NCBI RefSeq assembly: GCF_037975245.1
Contig: NC_092568.1
Location: forward strand, 4,599,001-4,663,000
DNA length: 64,000 nucleotides
Source of the DNA: Apostichopus japonicus
Lineage: Eukaryota > Echinodermata > Holothuroidea > Aspidochirotida > Stichopodidae
Reading direction: 5' to 3'
The notes under the pieces were generated by a model that saw only the letters and a list, made by a program, of their open reading frames with translations, searched no databases and had not been told where the DNA came from. This document shows, in pieces, positions 45,208 to 58,139 of the stretch (the first letter of the stretch is position 1; every line of letters begins with the position of its first letter). Both the position numbers and the translations under genes were made by a program.

Positions 45208-48200
45208 CTGTAGGAGGAATATTATCCTGTTTTATAATTTTGGACTAAGTTGTAGATTTTGAAGACACTCCATAACAGCACACACTGTAATGCGTAAACG
45301 GCAATGCCATAACACCAAACATGTGTACACGGCAACTTTATAACACCACACACTGTAATGTGTACACCCCAAGTCCATAACACCACATACCTTCCATTTA
45401 AATGCTGTTAACATTGTACCAAATGTGCTACAGTTGTAAATTAGTCAATAATTGCAGGTGCCCTCCCAGGTTTGTGAAAAACCTAAAAGTGCCCCTCTTT
45501 CATGAATTACAAGTGGCCATATTTGGTCAGTAAATTTGCCCCTTTGTTATTCAAATAGTGAGCTTTGGTTGAAGAAGTGTCTTGTCATTAAAAACATAAG
45601 AGAAAAAAGTAACTTGCCATCTTGTTGATAGCAAGCGAACATTCCAAATTCTACTCAACTCAACACATAGATAGAGTGTGAACATATTATCAAGATTTGT
45701 CCAGTAAACACAAGATAACCCTTCCTTTCCCTTCACAACCCTCTACTCAGTTTCCCATCGAAAAAGTTTACCTTCTTTACATTAGTCTACAGTTTGTTTT
45801 TACTTTATAGTTTGATTGCTTCAGCTCGCAATTCCATCTAAGCTAGAATCTTTAGTGTCCCATATAAGTTTGATTTATTTGCCAAACTCTTGAACGTCAT
45901 ACTTACAGAGTAAATACTTTGCAGGTATCTGGTCATGATGGTCAGGTATGCTACAGATTCTTTTATGTCTTTAGTGTGTTTCACAAAAAATCCATCAGAA
46001 ATCTGTGAACAACAAGAGAAAGTATTTATTCCAAAACAATATGTAGAAAAAAGGGCAAATCTTTAAGTGAAACTAAAAATACAATAAAACAGACTAAACG
46101 TTGTCACCTTGTTGCATGGACAAAAACAGTATTTCACGCTCAATACATAGAGAACGCAGGCATTTAGCAGTTTGCGCAAAACATATGAACACAATATGTT
46201 TAAGCAGCTGGTCGTGTTCGCAACGTGCCTCCACTCTCAAAATGTGAGCACAATAAGTCGGATCTTTCAAAATTTTGAGAAATTCGGTTTGCTCTTCAAA
46301 ATAAACATCCGTATTTAAAGTAGACCTCCATTACTTCCAAAATTGCCTCCCAGCCTGCTTTGCAAATATAAGAAATAGGGCAGTTTTTGTTATATATCAT
46401 CTAATTTTACCTCTTTTGTGCAAGATAAGAATACTTTTGAATAGCATTGAACTAGTCACCTGAGTGAATCTGAGAGGATATGTAATTACAGATATGTATT
46501 ATACAGTTGCATTTAAGGCATTGAAGACTTGCCCCAAACCGCCTTCCGCACTCTAAATAGGTAACTTTCCGTTGCTTGCAAGTGAAGTTTTCTGCTTGTC
46601 GCTAAAAAATGCAGACAGTAATGAAACGTGATACCTTGTTATCTTAAGCTGGACTTGAGATGTCCATCACTGTATCGTTTGTACACTGTGCTGTGGGTAT
46701 TGACCGCAGCTGTATGTACTGACTGTACACTAGTGTCTAATTACCGACGGTAGCAAGCTGTGTGTGTATTTTCTGGGATCGATGGTGGTGTCTAACACTT
46801 CTGTTACACCTCATTTGAAACTAGGTCTGATTACCAGCATTAGACGTTTCTTTTTGCGCGAGTCTTCACACCCTTTAATATGTGCTTTATATGGTCTGTT
46901 AGGATGCTACCTCGTAGGGTTGTTAATTACATGCTTCATATTTGCTAAGCATTAATTCAGAAGTTGTCAAAAATGGGGGTGTCCAGAGGGCAAGAAATCT
47001 GGCAAAACAATAACTAGAGGTTTCTAGCATCGCAAAATGAAGACCGTGTGGGTAAAACGATGTTAAAATGGTGGAAATCCTTTTGCTGATAAGAACTTAA
47101 ATTGGGAATATTTTAATGGATAATCTGATTGTAACTATTGAATATTCATACTTACCTGCGTGTTGACAGTAGCTTGGAAAAGCGTTGACTGAGGGATGCT
47201 AAGATGATCTGATGATCCATGTTCCTCCACAAGGTATATCGGTTTCCTGAGTCCACAGTTCTTCAATCTGAACTTTAATTCCGAGATAAGGAGAATGGTT
47301 TGTCATTACAAGCTGATGTCAGGAAGGTATACTATATTTACTCAAAATCAGAACTAGTAGTAATAAAAGGATGAATATTATTTTAAGCTTTATGAAGGGC
47401 ATGACCTTTCAAGGGACATATTTCACCACAGCCCTGTAATAAGGTGGGGTTTGCATTGGTTGGATTAGCCTGGTGAGGGCTGCTGAAGCAATTAAAATGG
47501 CCAAGATGTGAATGTTACAAATTTGAAAATATTTTAAGAATTCATCTGGCAACAGCAGTCTGAATGATGTCATCAGAACAATTGAGATGAAAATGTCTTT
47601 GTTTTCTATATAATATTTCAATTATAACAATTGCCTACATAAGCTGTTATTGAAGAGCATCTAATTAGTGGATAACATCGCAGACCCACTTACTGTAATG
47701 CACATCCAGGAGTAAGGAAAGGCTGAGCTGGTCAAAATAGGTTACATTCTATCCATCATACCTCAAGTTAAGGACAACTAACATCTTCAGATGTTTTTTC
47801 CAAGAACAGTGTGGATTTTGCTACCCATCCAAATTAGACAATCCTATAATATGCCTGAGAATATTAACTCTCAACTTACAAGACAACAAAACAAAATATG
47901 ATTATGTTTTCTTGAATAAAAAACATATTGAAACAATACCTTTTGTTCTCTGAATCTTCCATCTTGCATGCTACTGCACAAGTCATCCATTCGTTTCCTT
48001 TCGACGACAAAATCCAAGACCACCTCTCTCCGCTCTGGCATTTTTAACTGCCCCACCCTAGGGGCTAGTTTCTCCCTAGCAACCCAGAGGAAGTCTCCAA
48101 CCTGTAGTTTCCTCACATCCATGTTTACTCCATTCCTCATCAGCTCTGGGAGAAGAAGTTGTTTTTGACTCCTGGCACCACTTTGCAGAATAAAAAAATC

Positions 48201-51200
48201 AAAGATACTTCACAAAATATTCATCAATACTCTACATCATATACAACATTCATAAGTCTTTCCTATTGGTGATCCATACTACAGCTTGCTAGAACTTGCT
48301 AGAAGTTTCCATGACTTTGAAATAATAATAATATCCCTGGTGAGGGCATCACATTGTCTACAACCAGAGTGCTTTAAAGTTTAACACTCTCAGTCTGCAA
48401 TGACTTTGACTGCATGGACCAGGCAATAATTTATCTAGTATCGCATCACAAATGCATTGCAAAATGGTCAAATTGTTATAAAAGTGCAAAGATGCATAGT
48501 AGATTTTGTCATGCAAACAGTAGTATTTTATAAGATATAAAATTCATAGCCTGTGAAGTGTTAAAATGTTTGATCACCAAGAGATCATTTGAAGGTCTCC
48601 TGGCATATTCGTAAGAAGATTATCATCACTGTCAAGAAAAATTATAGCCAGAGAAGGAGACTCACCCTCCAGCAGTTTCACAATTGTCCACACAGAGAAC
48701 CACCTCAAATTCTCCCGGTTGAAAGATAAAGAGAGGGTCTGGTGGGTCCGTGACCTCTGACCGCTGTGAAGAATCCTCCCTGACTGGGGACGATGACTGG
48801 GAGCAAGAGACGACAGAACTCTGCTGAGACGATGATAACTGAGATGAAGAAGGGACTGAACTCTGCTGAGAGGATGATACCTGGGATGAAGAAGGGACCG
48901 AACTCTCACGAGAAGCGACTCCTGATGAAGAAGCGGACTGAGAGGTTGCATTGCTGGAGGATGGATGGGACGGGACAGTTGTTCTTGAGATTGGCATTGG
49001 TCCTTTGCCGATGGAGGATGACAGCTGCTCTGAGAAAGAAATAAAACCTCAGGCTGAGTACAAGAGTGCAAAATAATCTACTACACCTTCGGTACAAACA
49101 GCTTCCACAATTTTTCCCTTTTCGCAACTACCGAATAGTAAGTGTGTATAGCATTCAGTATGATTCATTTACTAATTGAGTAATTTTTTCATTGAGCTTC
49201 ATTTTCACATCAAATGAAACTTCTTAGGAGTGGAACAAGCTATAAAGATGAGAGTTTGACTAATGAGTTTTTTTTTTGTCTTACTTTCATTATTATGAAA
49301 TGGGTTTGCTTGGGAGGTTTTGGTCCTCATTAAAACCTACATTATAATTGCGAGAACCCTCACCTGTATTGGGTGACATCATGGTGCAAGTGTCTTCTGC
49401 ATTCTCATTGGCTAGGTATACGTAGACATCTCCATCCGAACAAAGCTTAGATCGCTCCTCTCTGTATCTGCGACCTGATTCCTCCAATGCAGCTCTGTTA
49501 CATTTAACCAGGAAACCAACTCCAATATCATCTAAACAATAAATGAAATTTAAATCACACAAAATCTGACATCTCTTGAAAACAGTCACCTAAAAGTAGA
49601 TAATTTTGATGTTTCAAAGCAGAGAAATGATTTCAACCAAGACACATGCTGCTGGTGTTGTATAAGAAAGTGCAATATGAACAGTTACTGACTGTGTTTG
49701 CTCACAGCCTACAGGACAGTCAGCTTACAGCAATGTTGTTGAATAAGCTAGTCATGTAAACATTAGCAAAACACACCTTGACTACATTAAGTAAATAATG
49801 CCAAACATTCCTACCACCCTCCCCCATTGAATTCAATAATTTTATTAGACATGATAATGAAATCATTGAATATGAAACTACTTTTGTTACGTACCGCAAG
49901 TGAATGGTTGGTCGCAACATTTACCTACTCTATAAATAATGCATTTGTATATATTTTCAATGGAAACAAATATCTCAATTAAATTGATTTTCATTGCCTT
50001 CTCATTATTGACCCTCTTGTTTACCTCCCCTAACGATGACCAATTGAAATTATTTGTGAGTTAGTCTGGTCACTATCTATCACTATCTCTACCAGTGATG
50101 AATATGTGAGATACAAGCACACAAGTTACTCATGTTTTCCTTTACTCAATCTATCACCAATGGAACTTCTAGAAATTAAACTCTGGCCATCAGCAATGAC
50201 CATGTTTCAGCAATGACCATGATTGAAGCTAGCAGCCATTAACTGCCATCAGCAATGACCATGTTTCAAGATAGCAGCCAATTTCATGCCATCAGCAATG
50301 ACCATGTTTCAAGCTAGCGGTCATTTACTGCCATCAGCAATGACCATGTTTAAGCTAGCAGCCATTTACTGCATGATTTACTCACCATCTATCAATACTG
50401 CTGCTGAGTCCTTCATGCTGACTTTCCTTCCCCTGTCGTCAATGTACCAAAACAGAAACTCCTGACAACTGGCTGGTGTGCATTTAGGAGGCCTTTGGAA
50501 GAAAAAGAGTTAATAGTAAGTACATAAACATACAGAAATGATATAATGGTAAAGAATACTTACATAGGTCATTACCATCAGGTTCATTAAAAGTATCATT
50601 CAACCATAACAAACTGTTTCACATGTGTAACGTTGTTTTGATGAATTATGCATGCATTGGAGGTGCCAGTGTAAAGACGTTGTGATAATTTATGCACTTG
50701 TCTGTGGTGCGTGCTGCTTGGAAAGTGTAAATGGTGCATGTATGTTAGTTCAAATGGGATATGGAACTGACTAGGACTGGAGTGATTAATTTAGAGTTCG
50801 CAAAGACACACGTTTTTCATCTTTGAGTTGGAGTTTTCAATAAAGACGTAGACTTTTCAATCTCGCTTGTTTGTCTAATTATTCTGGTTATAATAAACTC
50901 TGATGTAGTGACAGGTATTATCCCCCGTGACTCGTTAGATATATTTATGACAACATGCTTCTCATTCTAGTTGCTAGTGCCAGTGTAGTAGAGATGATTC
51001 ACCTTATTTCTCCTTGTTTATAATCATTACGTCAGCTGGTAACGAGCTAATTCAGTTGATGATAATAATTTATGCCCAGAAGTTTATATTTAAATTAGAA
51101 TTCGCATGCATGGAAAAAGGGGTGTGCTGTGAAGGGTTCATGGGGAGATTCTACTGGCTCAAAAGAGAAAGTTTAGATGATATTTATTAAACATTTGTGT

Positions 51201-54200
51201 CTGTGTATTGTATTGCTATAGGACTTGAGTCCAGACAAGGTAGTCTAGGCCATTCTTCAAGCTAACCATAGTGATCCGATACTCAACTTTTGGGATGAGA
51301 TTCTGCAATTTCATACATTACTTACTTAGTGTTAGTGTGTTCACATGATCCAGCCAGACTTTGAACTCCTGGTTATGTGTTAGTTTGTTTAAACTTAACA
51401 ATACATGATAACTAGTAGCTTGGGACCTGAGAGATGAGGACCTTGACTCCCACTTGGATACTGAGGTATAAGACTTGGATTTGATGGACTTGACTTCAAC
51501 ACTTGAAAGTGGCAGTGTTATTTACAGGCTTATGGAAATTCAAAATTTCAAAATTCCAATATACACTACAACTAGGCTAATGTTAAGAGATTCTGCTTAG
51601 TGCATATCTGCAAGTGATTCTGTAAAGCATTACACAAAGTAAAGTTCAGATACTCACAGAAAGTCAAGCATTGATATGAAAGATTATTGGAAATATTTTG
51701 TCTGGAGAAATAATAAATAAACTTGCCCTATGTAGATACATACTGCAAGTATTGGATAGTATAGTATAGTGTAGTGAAGTGCAGTATAGCATAGTGTAGT
51801 ATAGTATAATACAGTATACTACAGTATAGTATAATATTATAGTATAATAGTATAGTACAGTACAGTAGCATGGTGGGCTCATAATTGATACACTTAAGCA
51901 TTTGATCAACGATATCTATCAAGGAAAAATCACTCTACTGTATTCGTTTTTCATAGGTGTAGCTCGTCAGGAATGTAATGATTTCAAAATATGCATTGGT
52001 CTGTGCCTACAAAACGTATAATTGAGCAGAATTTGACCACAAAATGTCTGCCGTGTCAAGTTCTTTAATACCCCTAAATTGACACATTCATCAATAAGCT
52101 AACTGTAGTGTAGGCCTACGCATACATCCATTGACTTTGGATGCTATCTGCTATGCTCTGAGCCTCTAAGCTCAGACAGGTGAGGTCCCAGAGAATTAGT
52201 GGTATTATATTGGGGTAATTTTGGTAACATTTTATGATACAATCTCTCCTCTTTATTACCTATCTTGGCCTACCCTTGACCCTGCAGACACCTCTGTCTT
52301 ATTGCTGGTGACATCACTGTCTTCCATCCTTGGTAGACAAGGTGAGACTGGAGAGGAGACAGTCGATGTCCAAAAATGATAACCTGCGGTATCTGATCCT
52401 GATGGTGGAGTCTTCGGTGAAGATACTCCTTGATGTTTGTCTACTGTTTCCAGTCTATGTGCCAACTCACACCCTTTCTCAGTAATGGTATACCTGAAGC
52501 GATGAGACAGATATATAATATTGTTAGAAATTCCACTAGAGGAATGAATCAAGTAAGCTAGTAAAATGCCAATTTACATGGAAGAAGGGAAAGTAATAAG
52601 GAAACAGAAAGAAGGGCTGTAAGCAAAATTCAGGTCATATGTTACTAACTTACTATCACAATTCAGTTTGTGTGATTAAAATAACTAAAACTTATAAATT
52701 GAGGAAATTCTACATGACAAAAATTCAAGCTACTCGCCAGTCCTTAGGGAAGACGATTCATTATTCATTAGTTATTTTTGAGAGGTTTGAGATGTTCATG
52801 CAATGTGCTAACAAGCTACATATTTACTGTACTTTACAGTTTGTTACAATGTTTGTATTTTCCTGTTTTTAACTTCTTGTCCTGCCTTGCATTTCTCTTC
52901 CCTGTACTGTAGTCCACAACATTCTCATCATAGATTGCCATGCCAATTTTCCCTCAGAAGTTAATCAAAGCTTTGACCATACAAATGAGAGCAAAACCTG
53001 GCACTGGAGTTTAGGTTTAATGCAAGATTGGTCACTAGCTGAGATAACAGCCTTGCTGTTTTTCTAGTGTCCTTCATATGTTTAACCTTCCTACTGTAAT
53101 GTTAGTTTGTATCAATCTTGTACAAACATATGAGAAATAAATTTCAAATTGAAATTGAAAAATTGCTATAACTATATTAATGCAGCTAAAGATACCATAC
53201 CAATACACCAATGTGATATCAAAGATACATTGTGGTTCTACTGACCTTGCTGGCTGCCTCTCTTTGCTGACAAATCCTTTGTTAATGAGAGTACTCATCG
53301 ATGACCAGGCAGTGTAGTATGAACCAGGGTCAGGCTGTTCAGATCAAATAGAAGATTAATAATAGGTTTAATCCAGAAGAAGAAGCAGATGCAATATCCT
53401 TTTTATCAAACAATAGTAGTCTAGAAAATATACATTTTATGACATTAGAGAGCATTCACTGTGCAGAAGGTGAACATTGTCCTTACTGACAAATTTTTGC
53501 TTTATACAGTTCTAGCATGCCTTCAGGTAGAATATTCCCACTTTGCATAATCACATAAGATTAATTGAAATGCTAACCAAGTTTGCACATTTGAACTGTT
53601 TATATATTTCCTGATATCAAATGGTAAGTAACCAACCATAATCGAGGAAATTGAAAATAATTTTGCTCAAACAAACCCCTAAGCAAAGTCTGTACTCTGC
53701 TCAAGCCAAGCGAAAGACTCAAAATAATTTGAAAATTGACTTTATTGTGACTGGAGACACTACTGCCATAGATATACTGTATAGTCCAAGTCTTACTGTC
53801 CTTGAAGAAAAATGTCCAAACTGTACTCAAAGAATGTCCTAGTCTCACCCTCAGTTTTCACTTTCAGACTAGAACTTGGAAGGATATTAAGTAACCATGA
53901 TAAATGTAACACGACAATGTAACAACTTTTCATTTGGTTCTCAGCATTTTGTTCCTCAGCTCTTTGCAATTTTAAAAGAAAGTAAAGTTTGCTATAAAAA
54001 AGGCATCATTCTTTCTTTAATACCATCTAAACAAAGTCAGAATACCAGAAAAAAATCAGATTTTTTCTCTAACTTTGACCAAAACGCATCTGTTGTAAAT
54101 TTTAATGTCTTTAAAAGTTGCTTTAATTATTTTACCCTTGAGAAGGATTTGTCAGCCAACTGTTGTGCAGCTTCTGTTAGTTCTTCTTTGTGCATAAATC

Positions 54201-57200
54201 CACGGCTGTTATCTTTCTGAAATATTAGAAAAGTTGGATGATTTTTGGCAAAGTACGATTATTATACATATGAATCAAAGCCACCATGAAGTGAAGCATA
54301 TTATATTTTTGGAACAAGGTGCAGCTATGACTCATCTTTAATAACAAACTATGTAAGCTCCTCTTCATTCTTATCATTAATGATTGCTAAAACATTATCA
54401 TCAGTATTTAATACCTTGATACAAATTTGGTTAAATTCATTCTGATAACTCAAATTTCTTAATCACCTACTTCTAGGCAATCAACAGTTAAGTCATTTCC
54501 CCACCCCCACCCCCCCCCCCCATTTACTGTGGACCCCCTGTTTGTGTGTTCATTTAAAGTAATTAATACCTACCTTGAGCACCACACCAATCTGTGTGCC
54601 AATTACAAATGTAAAAGAAACCTCATAGCATCAAAAAGTTACTGTATCATTTGGCTAGTGGTTCATTCAGCTGATAATCTTTCACTCTTAAAATAAGTTT
54701 TTCAGACTCTACAGTGTTTAGCCTAACATCTGCAGTAAGGCTTACTATAATACCCACACACTTGTGATATATCATGGCTTTCACCTAAAAATTAATGACA
54801 AAGCAGGTATTTGTATAGGTTGGAATTGCATGCTTACGATGTGGTTCCTATACAGAGTAAGGATGAGAGCATAAGGACCAGATCGATAAACTGGAACATA
54901 CTCTCCAGGGGACCTTTTTGGAGTTTTCCTCTTTTTCTGCAAGTAAAAAGCAAGGCAATTTCTTTTGTCATTTTATCTATTTACATTGGGTGAAATGGGA
55001 GATCACAGATCTAACATAAGATTATCCTTTCCAGGCAAACGTCATGGGTTAGATAACTTTGAGAGATCTCTAAATATTATACACAATGTACACAAATTTC
55101 TTTCCATTTGCAATAACCTGTTTGGCTTTATAATCTGTGGGTTTTACTAAATGTACAAGTAACATAATCAAAACCAAACAGTAACAACTAACGCAAAGAA
55201 ATAAGTAACTAATCCAATAAGCACTGTTGTCACCGACTCCTTCACAGACTCTAACACCACCGAGGTGATACTTACCAAAACAACACTAGACACAATGCTG
55301 CATTGACCATTCTGTTAATTTACACCCAGAAATGCCTCCCAAGCATCTTGAAACGTTATCAGTATTGCCCATACGTAAAGGTAAGCATGCCTAGAATTTC
55401 ACAATTTTAGACACTTGCAGAAAAATGCCAGTGAATAAAAATCTACTGGCTAAAATTGAATTACCACTTGCAAGTTACTTGTATTAATAATACAAAAAAG
55501 GAACATTAGTTTCCACTGGCAGGAAAATACCAGTGCTTTTTTCCTCTGTTGATAAATAGTGAAATCATTAATCCAGTAAGTAGCATGAATTTTGAGGCCT
55601 GAAAATTTCTGTACTGCAATGAAAATTTATAAACCAAGGTCAATTAGAAAAAATTGTCCGGGTGAATAAACTGCTCTATAAGCGGCAGCCAAAGAAGTCA
55701 ATGAAGTCGATCATTGTCTGAACCTTCTCTGCTTTTCCTAGATTGTCAGATGACAACACTGATAATATTTCAGTCTGTTGTGAATCTGTCAAAACCAGCT
55801 TACTTCCTTGTGACTTAGTTAAATTGTTGAAACATTTTCTAAAGTTGTAATAATTTGAGCATGACTTACTTACCTACAGTAGAGAACTATGGTCAGTGGA
55901 CAATGGAACAATAGAGTGATGATATGTAAGCTAGTACAATGGGACATGAAATACCTTACTTTAACAGATGCCAGTTAAGTCTACCTTCACCCACATCTCC
56001 TAATTCACGCAGTCCATCATCCTTCACCAAACCAGAATTGCACTCATTACTTGTGGGGTAAATTTATTTACAGAAATCTTATTTCTTCTCAGCAGTCAAA
56101 CTTGATGAGGGACTTACCCTAACTGGAGAACGATGCTGTACTCCTGGAGATATAGGAAGACCTGGAACAGACTCAGAATCAGAATCTGAGATGTCAATGG
56201 AGGTAGATCCTGATACATTTTCTTTTGTTAGCACACCTGTGATGGGATCTCTGATAATTGGTCCTGCAAACAATGAACATTTTATTAAGAAAGTGTGCAA
56301 TTTACTTTTCATATTCTGGAATTTAGTTCTATATCAAATATAAAAACAGGTGAAAAAATACATTTCACAGATCTACTTCATACTTGAACTGTGGCAAAGT
56401 GATGAACACCTTGCAAAAAATTGGAGTTGTATTAAATGTTTTTCCTTCAAAGGATTGTGGTGAGGCCTTAGGAGCCAATTTTCAAAGCGAGTGTACATTC
56501 AGTCCAACAGAAAGCAGAACTACTTTAAATTGGATATAAGATAGTTTGAGGTTACTGAATTATATATATTGTCTTGATTCCTGCCTTCGATTTCCCTTTA
56601 AAGGCATTGAAGACTCACCCCAAACTGCGTGCCATGCTCTGAAAAAGTTAAATTTCCATTGCTTGCAAGTGAAGTTTTCTTCTTGTCGCTACAATATACA
56701 GACAGTAATGAAACGTGATACCTTGTTATACTTAGCTGGCCTGAGATGTCCATCTCTGTATCGTTTGTACACAGTGCTGTGGATATTGACCGCAGCTGTA
56801 TGTACTGACTGTGCACTAGTGTCTAATTACCGACGGTAGCAAGCTGTGTGTGTATTTTCTGGGATGGTTGGTGGTGTCTAACACTTCTGTTACACCTCAT
56901 TCGAAACTAGGTCACATTACTGGCATTAGACGAAATTTCTTTTTGTGCGAGTCTTCACACCCTTTAGGGGTGCAGTTTATAGGGTAAAACAATTTACCTG
57001 TCAAATTTATTTTGATGAATATTAGGTCTTTTCTTACCGTTCAGAGAATGTTTGAGAAGCATAGCAAGTGGCACTTGCAGTTACAGTAGTATGTATTTGG
57101 AGATGAAAGTGTTTCTTAGAGCTACATTAGTACCACAAAATGTTCTGCAGGCCTAACAGCAAATTTATGCAATGGGATTTTGCATAATTAGTTAAAATAC

Positions 57201-58137
57201 GAGCTGCATGAACAGCAAGCTTACCATTCTCAGCGATGTAATCCTCTAGCTTTTTGTCCAACATCTTGCAAATTTTATCTCCAAAACTGTCTAATATACT
57301 GCAGGACTTTCCTGTGGACAGTGGCATTGGATACTTCTTTAGAGCTCTCAGTGCCTGAAATGTTTATAAGTTGAACACAAGATTCACTTTTAGGTTACAA
57401 AGATTCCTAGGAAACATTTTAAGTATTGATTAATACCAGTGGAAAGCTAGTTGATCAGGTGATTTGTACTATGAAGGTGAATAGCCTTAGAATTGCCTCT
57501 CTGACCCATCCCACCCTCTCCCTGGAATATGTTGTTACAGTAGCTGCTTTCACCATATCTGCCTTTGAAATTGCAAGGCAATTAGGCCTACCTAACTTGA
57601 ACGTTTGTGACATAGGCCAGCAAATTGTACAAATTTCACTGAAGTTTCACAGAAACTGATCATGCACATGTATGACATGTAATGTTACGTTAGGCCTTCC
57701 TTTATACAGGGCTAGAACTATTGTACGAGTACGAGTATGACTGTAAAATATTGTAGGCTATCTGCAATGCTAACACAAACACTTGGAACTGGTGCACAAC
57801 TCCCCTCTCCTTGCCCTGCTGCTACATGTTTTAGGTGCATTGAAATAGGGATCAGGAGACCTATGCTATGAATGACTTTTCTAAGAGTTAGTCATTACAA
57901 CATGTTATGCTAACGAAAATAAACTAGTAATAGAGGCTTAGGCCTAGTTGTCCTAGCCTTGACTTGATGTTGAGGCTACGAAGCTAGCCTAAGCCAACTT
58001 TTCACCTTCCCAAACGCATATTGGGTCTTTCTTCCCTTTTCGGCTGCTTCGTCTCGCCATTCTGTAAGCCACCGGGTAAAAAGTGGATTAGGATTTTGAT
58101 TTACTTTCTTTTTGCGCTTCAATACAGGTTTGGACAT
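43201..58137 (-). CDS. mus81: Crossover junction endonuclease MUS81 (16 coding exons joined)
   Basis: Structure-specific endonuclease of the XPF/MUS81 family. With EME1/EME2 it cuts 3' flaps, stalled forks and recombination intermediates in the nucleus. Exons (high to low): 58006-58137, 57225-57354, 56118-56263, 54838-54936, 54136-54216, 53246-53334, 52260-52493, 50386-50492, 49364-49531, 48666-49029, 47940-48171 (or 48180), 47156-47272, 45907-46002, 45082-45207, 44791-44894, 43201-43284. All junctions have GT..AG and phases agree, giving ~770 codons, longer than the 551-residue human protein because of middle linkers. The nuclease signature GDFLWVA...ERKRMDD is intact. The exon after 43201 was not found; without splicing the frame stops at 43197-43199 (...GKLER), shorter than usual. 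The start is MSKPVLKR at 58137. Confidence 0.93.
43716..44537 (+). mobile_element. LINE 3' end with ORF2 C-terminus, interrupted by a MITE
   Basis: 43716-43820 encodes [20 protein letters not shown] and [10 protein letters not shown], then stop. This is the usual C-terminal peptide of a non-LTR retrotransposon polyprotein ('N.LP..I...sl..FK...K..L'). A ~270-bp 3' UTR follows, split by the MITE at 43994-44437, ending in AAATAAAGTTGAATTGAAAT. The rest of the element is missing (5' truncation). It lies in intron 15, antisense to mus81. Confidence 0.75.
43994..44437 (+). mobile_element. hAT MITE inside the LINE tail
   Basis: Left CAGGGATGAGACT and, on the complementary strand, right CAGGCATGAGACT. 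Flanks share GTAATC but offset by two bases (GTGTAATC and GTAATCCC), an imperfect 8-bp duplication. The interior is A-rich with CCCCCTCCCC runs. Confidence 0.7.
45268..45392 (-). repeat. Short tandem repeat (~40 bp) in mus81 intron 13
   Basis: Four imperfect copies of 'ccataacaccacacactgta' plus 'atgtgtacac'. Confidence 0.7.
45907..49029 (-). CDS. mus81: mus81 exons 10-13: linker and ERCC4 nuclease domain
   Basis: Exon 10 begins with a Ser/Gln-rich linker containing repeats of '[14 protein letters not shown]', then enters the nuclease at [17 protein letters not shown]. Exon 11 holds [13 protein letters not shown] and [14 protein letters not shown], the GD...ERKxxxD metal-binding signature, and ends at DGRFREQK. 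Exon 12 gives [19 protein letters not shown] and exon 13 [20 protein letters not shown]. The exon 11 acceptor has two in-frame choices nine bases apart. Confidence 0.93.
46516..46874. mobile_element. Harbinger-type MITE in mus81 intron 12
   Basis: Tips AGGCATTGAAGACT and (complement) AGGGTGTGAAGACT with TTA on both sides, as in PIF/Harbinger elements. It is highly similar to 56602-56963 and non-coding. Confidence 0.75.
49364..50492 (-). CDS. mus81: mus81 exons 8-9: middle segment
   Basis: Exon 8 encodes [19 protein letters not shown] and [15 protein letters not shown]; exon 9 encodes [19 protein letters not shown] and [17 protein letters not shown]. Phases continue from exon 7 and into exon 10, so these belong to the same transcript. 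I do not place this segment in the human protein; it is an insertion between the winged helix and the nuclease. Its function is unknown. Confidence 0.78.
50187..50372 (+). repeat. Minisatellite beside the mus81 exon 8 donor
   Basis: About four ~55-bp units of 'ccatcagcaatgaccatgtt' plus 'tcaagctagcagccattta'. It ends 14 bp from the splice donor. Confidence 0.85.
51745..51875. repeat. (TATAG)n-type microsatellite in mus81 intron 7
   Basis: Runs of AGTATAGTATAGTGTAGTG-like pentamers with substitutions. Confidence 0.85.
52260..54936 (-). CDS. mus81: mus81 exons 4-7: winged-helix domain
   Basis: Exon 4 gives a basic run ([10 protein letters not shown]) and [20 protein letters not shown]. Exon 5 gives [20 protein letters not shown], exon 6 [20 protein letters not shown] and exon 7 [15 protein letters not shown]. 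This is the order of the MUS81 winged helix, which binds DNA and tunes cleavage specificity. The rest of exon 7 is a polar Ser/Pro/Thr linker. The exon 7 donor was placed at 52260 because it leaves two bases that complete an Arg codon with exon 8; a nearer AAGG|GTAGG donor is possible. Confidence 0.9.
53090..53162 (+). repeat. LINE 3' tail remnant in mus81 intron 6
   Basis: Ends AAATAAATTTCAAATTGAAA and TTGAAA, the same kind of tail as at 44537. Confidence 0.45.
56118..58137 (-). CDS. mus81: mus81 exons 1-3: N-terminal HhH region
   Basis: Exon 1 encodes [20 protein letters not shown] followed by [20 protein letters not shown]. Exon 2 continues [12 protein letters not shown] and [16 protein letters not shown]. 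Together these give the helix-hairpin-helix region that in known MUS81 proteins contacts SLX4. Exon 3 is a Ser/Asp-rich linker ([14 protein letters not shown]), which looks disordered. Exon 1 ends in phase 0, exon 2 leaves one base and exon 3 returns to phase 0. Intron 2 holds a Harbinger-type MITE. Confidence 0.9.
56602..56963. mobile_element. Harbinger-type MITE in mus81 intron 2
   Basis: Second copy of the 46516-46874 element: same tips, with a TTA-type duplication and one extra A at the left. Confidence 0.75.
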
Positions 58138-58139
58138 GG

